Assembly: GCF_910580175.1 (NCBI RefSeq)
Contig: NZ_CAJTXD010000001.1
Coordinates: forward strand, 251,657 to 315,656
Origin: an uncultured Alistipes sp.
GTDB lineage: Bacteria > Bacteroidota > Bacteroidia > Bacteroidales > Rikenellaceae
Reading direction: 5' to 3'
DNA length: 64,000 nt
In this document: positions 57,399 to 64,000 of the stretch, in pieces
Layout: the number at the start of each line of letters is the position of its first letter
Position numbering within the stretch: the first letter of the stretch is position 1
The notes under the pieces: generated by a model
Database searches by the model: none
What the model was told of the DNA's origin: nothing
What the model saw: the letters and a program-made list of their open reading frames with translations, nothing else
Made by a program: the position numbers and the translations under genes

Positions 57399-59672
57399 CT
57401 ATTTCAGCGAACGGCTGACTTGGCCGTCGACCGTGAGTCGTTCGCCGGCCAGCATGATCTCGACCGGTTCGCCCTCGCAAACGATGGAGACCGTGCCGTC
57501 GACGATCTCCACGGAGAGTACACGGCCCCGATAATCGATGCGGAAAGCCAGACGCTGCCAAGCGGCGGGCAGATGGGGTTCGAACGAGAGTACGCCGTCG
57601 CAGACGCGCATGCCGCCGAAACCCTCGACCACGGCGAGCCACGACCCGGCCATCGAAGTGACGTGGCACCCCTCCTCGACCTCGCGGTTGTAGTCGTCGA
57701 GGTCGAGCCGCGCGGTACGCAGGTACAACTCGTAAGCCTTCTCCATCAGTCCCAACTGCGCAGCGAGCACCGTATGGACGCAGGGCGAGAGCGACGACTC
57801 GTGGACGGTGCGGGCCTCGTAGAAATCGAAGTTGCGCCGCAGCGTATCGGCGTCGAACCGGTCGCGGAAGAGGTAAAGACCCTGCAATACGTCGGCCTGC
57901 TTGATGAAACACGACCGCAGAATACGATCCCACGACCATTTCTGGTTGATGGGCCGCTCGGCGGGATCGAGGTCTTTGACGAGCACCTGCTCCTTGTCCA
58001 GATAACCGTCCTGCTGGAGGAAGATGCCCAGCTCGCGGTCTTCGCCGAGGTACATATCGGCGTCGATCTTGAGCCATTCGGCCGTCTCGGCCTGCTCGTC
58101 GAACGAACGCTTCGCGCACATGGCGGCATAGGCCTCGGGGCGGTTTTGCCGCACCCAAGCGACGGCCTCGGCGGCGTAGCGCAGGCACCAGCAGGCGATA
58201 TAGGAAGTATACCAGTTGTTGTTGACGTTGTTTTCGTACTCGTTGGGGCCGGTAACGCCGAGCATGACGTACTTCTTGCGGGCCTCCGACCAAGTGATGC
58301 GCTGCGCCCAGAAACGGGCGATCGAGAGCAGCACCTCGGCGCCGCCCTGGGCCAGATACTCCTTGTCGCCGGTGTAACGGATATAATTGAAGACGGCATA
58401 GGCGATGGCGCCGTTGCGGTGGATCTCCTCGAAAGTGATCTCCCACTCGTTGTGGCACTCCTCGCCGTTGATGGTAACCATCGGATAGAGCGCGGCTCCG
58501 CCGTGGAATCCGAGCTTGGCGGCATTCTCGATGGCTTTGTCGAGCTGGTTGTAGCGATAGACGAGCAACTCGCGGGCCACCTGCGGCCCGGCGGTCGCCA
58601 TGTAGAACGGCAGGCAGTAAGCCTCGGTGTCCCAATAAGTGACGCCGCCGTACTTCTCGCCCGTGAATCCCTTGGGGCCGATGTTCAGACGCGTGTCGAC
58701 GCCGGTATAGGTCTGCAAGAGCATGAAGATGCAGAAGCGGATGCCCTGCTGGGCGGCATCGTCGCCGCCGATCTCGATGTCGCAGCTATGCCAGCGTGCG
58801 GCCCAGGCGGCCTCCTGCTCTTTGAGCAAGGCATCGAACCCGATGGCGGCACCGTCGGCAGCCACGGCACGCGCGGCGGCGATCAACTCCCCGGGCTTAT
58901 GGTTGAGCGACGAGCAGATGCCCGCATACTTGTAGAGCACGGCCCACTCCCTTGCCTCGCGGCGGACAACGGTCGTGTGACGCACCTTTTCGGGCGTCGT
59001 CTCGCAACGGAACCCGGCGCCGTCGAGCACCACGCGCTGTGCCCACGCGACGTCGAAGCCGCTCTTCTTGGTACGGCTCTGCACGGCGTCGCCGTCGGTC
59101 GAGACATGCTCCCAGAACTTCTCGTCGTAGTTGGCGTCGGTATTGCGGACATCGGCGTCGATATAGGGCGAGAACGTAATCTCTGCCCCCCTATCGAGGG
59201 GCCGCACTGCATAGCGGATGACGCCCAGCTCGCGCCGCTGGAGCGAGAGGAAACGCACGACCTCGACCTCGACCTCAACGCCGGAGCGCATGCGCACGGT
59301 CATGCGACGCGTGAGCACCGAACGCCGCATATCCAACTCGCGGCGGAACGCCAGCACCTCGACCTGGGCGAGGTCGAGCACCTCGCCGTCGACAGCGACG
59401 TCGACGCCGATCCAGAACGCGGAGTTGAGCACCTTGGCGAAATACTCGGGATAACCGTTCTTCCACCATCCCACGCGGGTCTTGTCGGGGTAGTAGATGG
59501 CGCCGATATAATTGCCCTGCAACGAATCGCCGGAATAGGACTCCTCGAAATTGGCGCGGCCGCCCATGACGCCGTTGCCCAAGGCGAAAAGCGACTCGGA
59601 AGATTTGACGCGCGCCGGATCGAAACGCTCCTCGACGAGCATCCAGGGGTCGGTCTTGATAAATTGGTTCAT
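57399..59672 (-). CDS. maltose phosphorylase-type GH65 enzyme
   Basis: 757 residues from the ATG at 59672; no signal peptide, so cytoplasmic. GH65 features: N-terminal beta sandwich, linker and (alpha/alpha)6 barrel. The general acid is Glu478 (GPNEYENNVNNNWYTSY), and a phosphate-binding block KQADVLQGLYLF follows. It should split maltose with phosphate into glucose and beta-glucose 1-phosphate. Neighbouring pgmB, which uses exactly that product, supports maltose phosphorylase; kojibiose or trehalose phosphorylase are the alternatives. It begins 2 nt after pgmB. Confidence 0.92.
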   Translation of the reverse strand: MNQFIKTDPWMLVEERFDPARVKSSESLFALGNGVMGGRANFEESYSGDSLQGNYIGAIYYPDKTRVGWWKNGYPEYFAKVLNSAFWIGVDVAVDGEVLDLAQVEVLAFRRELDMRRSVLTRRMTVRMRSGVEVEVEVVRFLSLQRRELGVIRYAVRPLDRGAEITFSPYIDADVRNTDANYDEKFWEHVSTDGDAVQSRTKKSGFDVAWAQRVVLDGAGFRCETTPEKVRHTTVVRREAREWAVLYKYAGICSSLNHKPGELIAAARAVAADGAAIGFDALLKEQEAAWAARWHSCDIEIGGDDAAQQGIRFCIFMLLQTYTGVDTRLNIGPKGFTGEKYGGVTYWDTEAYCLPFYMATAGPQVARELLVYRYNQLDKAIENAAKLGFHGGAALYPMVTINGEECHNEWEITFEEIHRNGAIAYAVFNYIRYTGDKEYLAQGGAEVLLSIARFWAQRITWSEARKKYVMLGVTGPNEYENNVNNNWYTSYIACWCLRYAAEAVAWVRQNRPEAYAAMCAKRSFDEQAETAEWLKIDADMYLGEDRELGIFLQQDGYLDKEQVLVKDLDPAERPINQKWSWDRILRSCFIKQADVLQGLYLFRDRFDADTLRRNFDFYEARTVHESSLSPCVHTVLAAQLGLMEKAYELYLRTARLDLDDYNREVEEGCHVTSMAGSWLAVVEGFGGMRVCDGVLSFEPHLPAAWQRLAFRIDYRGRVLSVEIVDGTVSIVCEGEPVEIMLAGERLTVDGQVSRSLK

Positions 59673-59674
59673 GA

Positions 59675-60331
59675 TCAATCTATTTGGTTGCAAAGTTTTT
59701 CAAAAGTGAAGCCCTCGAACGTGGGCAGCTGCATGGTAGCCTTGTCCAGCAGCGGACTTCCGCCGACGCCCACCGAACGCATGCCGGCGCGCGCGGCGGC
59801 CTCGATACCGGCGGCGGCATCCTCGAAGACGACACAGGCGGCGGGCGCCTGGCCGGCGAGTTCGGCCCCTTTGGCGAAGACCTCGGGATCGGGCTTGGCC
59901 TTGGAGACGAGCGTCCCGTCGACGACATGGTCGAACAACTGGCGCAAACCGCAACGGTCGAGGATGACTCCGGCGTTCTTCGACGCGGAACCCAACACGA
60001 CCTGGATGCCGGCGGCCTTGAGTCCCAACAAGAACTCCAACACGCCGGGCAACACCTCGTCGGCGGTCATGCGCGTGATGTATTCGAGGTAGCGGGCGTT
60101 CTTCTCGGCGGCCAGGCGCTCCTTCTCCTCGGCGGAGAAGCGGTTTTCCATGCCGCCGGCACGCAGCACGATGTCGAGCGACGCCATGCGGCTAACGCCC
60201 TTGGTAGCCTCGCCCTGCTCGGGCGTGAACTCGAAACCCAATGCCCGGGCCAACTCGGCCCAGGCGAGATAATGATACTTGGCGGTGTCGACGATGACCC
60301 CGTCCAGATCGAAGATGCAACAAGCGATCAT
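59675..60331 (-). CDS. pgmB: beta-phosphoglucomutase
   Basis: 218 residues, HAD superfamily. Catalytic Asp8 and Asp10 (FDLDGVIVDT), cap domain with substrate loop (KGVSRMASLDIVL), GSASKNA with the Ser of motif II, and VFEDAAAGIEAA in motif IV. It turns beta-glucose 1-phosphate from the GH65 enzyme into glucose 6-phosphate. The gene sits between the transporter (1-nt gap) and the phosphorylase (2-nt gap). Confidence 0.96.
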   Translation of the reverse strand: MIACCIFDLDGVIVDTAKYHYLAWAELARALGFEFTPEQGEATKGVSRMASLDIVLRAGGMENRFSAEEKERLAAEKNARYLEYITRMTADEVLPGVLEFLLGLKAAGIQVVLGSASKNAGVILDRCGLRQLFDHVVDGTLVSKAKPDPEVFAKGAELAGQAPAACVVFEDAAAGIEAAARAGMRSVGVGGSPLLDKATMQLPTFEGFTFEKLCNQID

Positions 60332-60332
60332 A

Positions 60333-61634
60333 CTATTTTTCCTTGACGAAAACGACCGACACGGCGGCCAACAACATAAAAACGGCGGCCAGGGCGATCA
60401 TGGCCATGGGACTGCCGCCGAAAAGATACTGTACGATCACGCCGCCCGTGAGACCGACGACGATCTGGGGCACAGTGATCGTGAAATTGAAGATACCCAT
60501 GTAGACCCCCATGCGGCGCGCCTCGACGGCCCGCGAGAGGATGGCGTAGGGCATGGCGAGGATGCCGGCCCAAGCGATGCCGATGCCGATCATAGGGAGC
60601 ATCAAAGCATACTGATCGGAGAGGAAGCACAACCCTGCGAATCCGACGGCGCCGCACAAGAGACAGAGGGCGTAGACGAGTTTATTGCCCCAACGGGCGG
60701 CGATGCCGGCGATGAAAAGCGAAGCGATGCAGGCGGGGACGGGATAGGTGCCGTTCAACACGCCGACCCACGTCTGGGTCTGGCCGGCGGAGAGCAGCTC
60801 GCCGGTGGCATGGTCGACGACCACGCCCGTGATGGCGGGCTTGAGGTAAGTCCACATGAGAAACAGCGCGGCCCACGAGAAGAACTGCACGACGCCCAAC
60901 TGCAACATGACCTTGGGCACGTTGCGCATCAACTCCATGAACGAAGGCTTTTCGAGCACCTCCTCGACCGTCTCATCGTTATAGCGCGCAAACTCCTCGG
61001 GAGGATACTCCTTGGTGCGGAACGCCGTGACGAGCACCGTGGCCAGAAGGATGGCCCCACCTATATAATAAGACCACGCGATATGCTGCGCGACCTGTCC
61101 GGGCACCACCTCGTCGGAGATGCCGCACCGGGTAAGGATCAACGGCAGGACGGCGCCGACAACGGCACCGAGGTTGATGAGAAAAGTCTGAACAACGTAG
61201 CCCTTGGTCTTCTGCGAATCGTCGAGCATGTCGGCGACCAGCGCGCGGAACGGCTGCATGGTAACGTTGAACGAAAGATCCATGAACAGCAGGATGAACG
61301 CCCCCATAGCCAACGGCGCGAAAGCTAACAACAACGGTGCATTGGGCATCAGGGCCAAGGCGAGGGCCGAAATGACGGCGCCGCCGAGGATGAACGGCCC
61401 GCGCCGGCCCAAGCGCGTCCAGGTTCCGTCGGAAAAGAGTCCGACGATGGGCTGGATGACCAGGCCTGCAACGGGAGCGGCAAGCCAAAAATAGCTCAAA
61501 TGCGAAAGATCGGCGCCCAACGACTCGAAGATGGTCGACGTATTCGAATTCTGCAACGAATAGCCGATCTGGACGCCCAGGAAGCCGAAGCTGAGGTTCC
61601 ATATCTGCCAAAAAGACAGTTTCGGTTTTTTCAT
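60333..61634 (-). CDS. MFS transporter of the SLC45 (maltose/sucrose) type
   Basis: 433 residues from the ATG at 61634, with about 12 membrane segments. The loop after the second segment reads SDGTWTRLGRRGPFILGG, matching the SLC45-type motif, and NLSFGFLGVQIGYSLQNSNTSTIFE is a typical start. It should take up maltose with protons across the inner membrane. It is the first gene of the transporter-pgmB-phosphorylase unit, with operator-like sequences upstream. ATG 61634 is chosen because the promoter boxes fall in the longer frame. Confidence 0.92.
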   Translation of the reverse strand: MKKPKLSFWQIWNLSFGFLGVQIGYSLQNSNTSTIFESLGADLSHLSYFWLAAPVAGLVIQPIVGLFSDGTWTRLGRRGPFILGGAVISALALALMPNAPLLLAFAPLAMGAFILLFMDLSFNVTMQPFRALVADMLDDSQKTKGYVVQTFLINLGAVVGAVLPLILTRCGISDEVVPGQVAQHIAWSYYIGGAILLATVLVTAFRTKEYPPEEFARYNDETVEEVLEKPSFMELMRNVPKVMLQLGVVQFFSWAALFLMWTYLKPAITGVVVDHATGELLSAGQTQTWVGVLNGTYPVPACIASLFIAGIAARWGNKLVYALCLLCGAVGFAGLCFLSDQYALMLPMIGIGIAWAGILAMPYAILSRAVEARRMGVYMGIFNFTITVPQIVVGLTGGVIVQYLFGGSPMAMIALAAVFMLLAAVSVVFVKEK

Positions 61635-61665
61635 GGGAAGATCGTAGTTTTCGGTTTTGGTATTA

Positions 61666-61697
61666 TAAATATAAGGAAAAATCGGCCGATTTTCCAA
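61666..61697 (-). promoter_or_regulatory. promoter of the maltose/starch locus with a palindromic operator in its spacer
   Basis: Minus strand: TTGG (61694-61697), a 20-nt spacer and TATATTTA (61666-61673). AAAATCGGCCGATTTT (61678-61693), a perfect 16-bp palindrome, fills nearly the whole spacer. A repressor bound there would block polymerase. Confidence 0.55.
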
Positions 61698-61705
61698 CTT
61701 CCGGA

Positions 61706-61738
61706 CGACGAACGGCGCAAAAGAACCGACGAACGGCG
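61706..61738 (-). promoter_or_regulatory. paired 12-bp direct repeats, likely LytTR-regulator sites
   Basis: CGACGAACGGCG occurs at 61706-61717 and 61727-61738, a period of exactly 21 bp (two DNA turns). The reverse complement CGCCGTTCGTCG contains CCGTTCGTC, the known site of the LytTR regulator AlgR; the 21-bp period matches AgrA-type sites. The first repeat lies 9 bp upstream of the -33 box of the maltose promoter, where an activator would sit. Confidence 0.65.
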
Positions 61739-61758
61739 AATATGGCAGGACGAAACGA

Positions 61759-61798
61759 CCGGCCGGCCGGCAAGCAACGGGCGCCGGCCGGCCGGCCG
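61759..61798. repeat. pair of CCGGCCGGCCGG palindromes
   Basis: CCGGCCGGCCGG (61759-61770) and CCGGCCGGCCGGCCG (61784-61798) are each self-complementary and also pair with each other across 13 bp. They lie between the divergent transporter and kinase promoters, outside any gene. Confidence 0.6.
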
Positions 61799-61828
61799 AC
61801 GAACAGGAAATTTTTTCCGGCGGCGAAA

Positions 61829-61860
61829 TTTGGAGAAACGGACTAAAAGCCCTAACTTTA
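61829..61860 (+). promoter_or_regulatory. promoter of the two-component operon
   Basis: TTTG (61829-61832), a 20-nt spacer and TAACTTTA (61853-61860), with a leader of about 18 nt before the kinase ATG at 61884. Confidence 0.55.
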
Positions 61861-61883
61861 AGTTGAATTAACGTCTCCGGAAC

Positions 61884-63257
61884 ATGAAGCGCCCCACGAT
61901 AAGCACCCCGGCCGTCATCCATCTTTTTGCAGCAGCGCATGCCGTTGTGGCCATGTTGAGCCGACTTTTCAACTACGTCGACGACATGCCGCTGACGGTA
62001 CTCACGCTGTCGATGATCTTCATCGTCGCCATCCGCCGCAGCCTGCGGGTCGAATTCGTGGCGGCCCTGGCGCTGATCTGCATCTTCGTGGGCTACCTGT
62101 TCGGCATCTACGGCGCGCAGTTCATCCAACAAGCCTTCGGCTGCGGCATCCTGGCTCCGGTCATCACGACGACGCTGGTTACCGAAGCGATCGGCTGGCT
62201 GACCTATGCGTTCGCCCGACCGCGCGGCGCCGGCCCCCGCACACCCGTACGCTGGGCGCCCCCGGCATGGCAGATCGTAGGCATCGTAGCGGCGATCCTG
62301 CTGCTGCGCCTTTTCTACATGCGGCTCTTCAACTCGCCCTACTACGAACAAGAAGGCGTCTACCCCGAATTCCAGAGGCTGTTGAGCAACACACTGGCGC
62401 TCATGACAATGTTCTGCGGCAACGTGATCTTCGTCAACCTGCGCGCCCGCATGCTGCGACGCCGCGACGTACGCATCGCCGCCTCGGCCCTCTTCACGCT
62501 GCTGCTGGTGCTGCTGCTCACGGCGGCGGTCTGCTACGGGCCGCCCCAAGGCACTGCGGAGCCGATTCCGCCCCGCGGATTCTTCCGTCTCTACATGGTG
62601 GTGCTGCTGGTCGACCTGATGGTCTACGCCGTGCTGCAACTCATAACCTACGTAATCCGCTCGCACCAAGAACTGCGCACCGAACGCGGCAAGAAACACC
62701 GCGCCCAATTCCGCTACGACCGGCTCAAGCAACAAATCAACCCCCATTTTCTGTTCAACTCGCTGAACATCCTCGACTACCTGGTGCAAGAACACGAAAC
62801 CGAACGGGCGAGCGCTTTCATCCGCAAGTTGGCAGGCACTTACCGCTACATGCTTAAAAACGAAGACGAACCCCTGGTGCCGCTGCATGAAGAACTGGAA
62901 TTCGCCCGCAAATACATCGATCTGCTGCAAGAACGTTTCACGAGCGGATTCCATGTGGAGTGCGACATCCCGCCGACAGCCCTGAACCGCCACACGGTGC
63001 CGTGCAGCCTGCAACTGCTGATCGAAAACGCCATCAAACACAACGCCGTGGGGCCGGAACAGCCGCTCCGCATACGCATACGCGCCACGAGCGACCGGCT
63101 CACGGTGGCGAACAACCTGCAACCCCGCCTCAACGCTCCGGCATCGACGGGGCTGGGGTTGAGAAACATACAACAACAATATCTCGATCTGTCGGGACTT
63201 CCGATCACGGTCGAGAAAACCGACACGGAATTCTGCGTTACCCTACCTCTGCTATGA
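61884..63257 (+). CDS. LytS/YehU-type sensor histidine kinase
   Basis: 457 residues. The N-terminal half has six or more hydrophobic segments and no obvious ligand domain. The HisKA_7TM/LytS phospho-acceptor block QINPHFLFNSLN has His288, followed by the ATP-binding N-box LLIENAIKHN (about 379-388) and G-box STGLGLRNI (about 421-429). Such kinases pair with LytTR response regulators. Its stop overlaps the ATG of the regulator by 4 nt. Its divergence from the maltose locus points to sensing of sugar status or envelope state; the signal is unknown. Confidence 0.93.
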   Translation: MKRPTISTPAVIHLFAAAHAVVAMLSRLFNYVDDMPLTVLTLSMIFIVAIRRSLRVEFVAALALICIFVGYLFGIYGAQFIQQAFGCGILAPVITTTLVTEAIGWLTYAFARPRGAGPRTPVRWAPPAWQIVGIVAAILLLRLFYMRLFNSPYYEQEGVYPEFQRLLSNTLALMTMFCGNVIFVNLRARMLRRRDVRIAASALFTLLLVLLLTAAVCYGPPQGTAEPIPPRGFFRLYMVVLLVDLMVYAVLQLITYVIRSHQELRTERGKKHRAQFRYDRLKQQINPHFLFNSLNILDYLVQEHETERASAFIRKLAGTYRYMLKNEDEPLVPLHEELEFARKYIDLLQERFTSGFHVECDIPPTALNRHTVPCSLQLLIENAIKHNAVGPEQPLRIRIRATSDRLTVANNLQPRLNAPASTGLGLRNIQQQYLDLSGLPITVEKTDTEFCVTLPLL

Positions 63258-64000
63258 AAACCCTCAACGTACTGATCGTCGAAGACGAAATCCCGGCCCA
63301 GACCAATCTGCGGCGTCTGATCGAAAAACATTTCGAAGATCTGCGCATCGTAGGCGTGCAAAGCTCGGTCGTGGGCACCGTGGCCTGGCTGCGCGATCCG
63401 GACAACCGCCCCGACATCATCTTCATGGATGTGCAGCTCTCGGACGGCATGTGCTTCGACATCTTCGCCCAGACCGAAGTGCACGGCAAGGTAGTCATTA
63501 CCACGGCTTATGACAACTATGCCCTCCGTGCGTTCCGCATCAACAGCGTGGACTATCTGCTCAAACCGATCGCTCCGGAAGAGCTGCAAGCCGCCGTAGA
63601 GCGCTGCCGCAGAACCATGGAATCGGAAAAACCGGCGCCGGCGCCCGACGCCGAGGTGTTGCGCGGCATACTGGCCCGCACGGGCCGGGAATACAAAAAA
63701 CGGTTCGTGGTACGCCTGGGCGACAAGATCACGGTGGTAAACACGGAACAAGTGGCCTATTTCTATGCAGAAGACAAATACACCTATCTGGTAACTACGG
63801 AAGGGCGGAAACTGATCCTCGACGTGTCGCTCGACGCCGCATCGGAACAAGTCGACCCGCGGCTCTTTTTCCGCCTTTCACGCAACTGCACGGCCTCGAT
63901 CGACGCCATAACGGGAATATCGAAACACCTGAGCAACAGACTGAAAGTGGCGCTCGAACCCCGCCCCGACTTCGAAGTCTTCGTCAGCCGCTCGCGCACG
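63254..64000 (+). CDS. LytTR-family response regulator, cut by the window edge
   Basis: 249 codons in view without a stop. The receiver domain has acidic pocket Glu10-Asp11-Glu12, phospho-acceptor Asp59 (IIFMDVQLSD) and Lys in YLLKPI. After a Pro/Ala-rich linker (about 117-130) the LytTR DNA-binding domain begins at about 138 (KKRFVVRLGDKITVV) with VAYFYAEDKYTYLVT and LFFRLSRNCTASIDAI. It shares a 4-nt overlap with the kinase gene, so the two are translationally coupled. LytTR proteins bind pairs of short direct repeats, as found at 61706-61738. Confidence 0.94.
   Translation, partial: MKTLNVLIVEDEIPAQTNLRRLIEKHFEDLRIVGVQSSVVGTVAWLRDPDNRPDIIFMDVQLSDGMCFDIFAQTEVHGKVVITTAYDNYALRAFRINSVDYLLKPIAPEELQAAVERCRRTMESEKPAPAPDAEVLRGILARTGREYKKRFVVRLGDKITVVNTEQVAYFYAEDKYTYLVTTEGRKLILDVSLDAASEQVDPRLFFRLSRNCTASIDAITGISKHLSNRLKVALEPRPDFEVFVSRSRT

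Noticed and set aside
57126..60092. A 988-codon plus-strand open frame opposite susC start, GH65 and pgmB
   Set aside because: Antisense shadow; it would run through the susC promoter region and has no start or promoter of its own.
61884..63257. The kinase as a hybrid SusR- or HTCS-type regulator of the starch locus
   Set aside because: It has no periplasmic sensor propeller, no receiver and no AraC domain; the QINPHFLFNSLN block makes it a LytS-type kinase.

Overview
The window most likely comes from a gut Bacteroidales chromosome of the Alistipes/Rikenellaceae type. This is inferred from GC-rich coding DNA, Bacteroidota-type promoters (TTTG or TTGG, about 20 nt, TAnnTTTG) ahead of many genes, weak Shine-Dalgarno signals, a complete SusCDEF locus and an rSAM/lipoprotein pair known from this order. 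No 16S or other taxonomic marker is present, so the genus is a guess.

Layout. 1-900: tail of an AT-rich unrecognised gene, two tandem tRNA-Pro genes (TGG, CGG) and a small protein gene. 976-9484: a radical SAM/SPASM enzyme with a small lipoprotein, a cold-shock protein, a PPi-type phosphofructokinase, a membrane protein, a SLOG-fold protein, a YtxH/membrane-protein pair, a reverse rubrerythrin, a thioredoxin-like lipoprotein and a MATE pump. 9648-22978: a galacturonate/pectin locus. The leftward unit is uxaC-kdgK-eda-exuT-uxaB-uxaA, then pectinesterase and GH43. The divergent unit is a DUF4861-like lipoprotein and a second KDG-kinase-like gene. 23094-38197: a leftward housekeeping block of plsC, parE, parC, aroK, murI, ftsK and a lolA-like gene, then gyrA and a TPR protein. 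38198-40502: a gene-poor stretch with an orphan promoter, then lemA and a TPM-domain gene. 40705-61634: a 21-kb leftward starch/maltose locus of transporter, pgmB, GH65 phosphorylase, susC, susD, susE, susF and five GH13 enzymes, ending at a strong terminator. 61884-64000: a divergent LytS/LytR-type two-component system, with the regulator cut by the right edge.

How the genes work together. In the starch locus, surface SusCDEF and a SusG-like amylase should capture and cut starch. Lipid-anchored GH13 enzymes lacking acidic export residues should trim the products in the periplasm. An SLC45-like MFS transporter would import maltose, and GH65 phosphorylase plus PgmB would convert it to glucose and glucose 6-phosphate without spending ATP on half of the sugar. 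A SusB-type glucosidase and a SusR-type regulator are not seen. Instead, the transporter promoter has two perfect 12-bp direct repeats one 21-bp period apart, containing CCGTTCGTC (the site known for the LytTR regulator AlgR), and a 16-bp palindrome that fills the promoter spacer. The neighbouring LytS/LytR pair is the obvious candidate regulator. In the pectin locus, UxaC, UxaB, UxaA, KdgK and Eda take galacturonate to pyruvate and glyceraldehyde 3-phosphate.

The best leads are this regulatory region, the rSAM/lipoprotein pair, a dispersed repeat that carries promoters, a sliding-clamp-type QLDLF motif at the very C-terminus of ParC, and a 9-bp homopolymer in the susC signal peptide.
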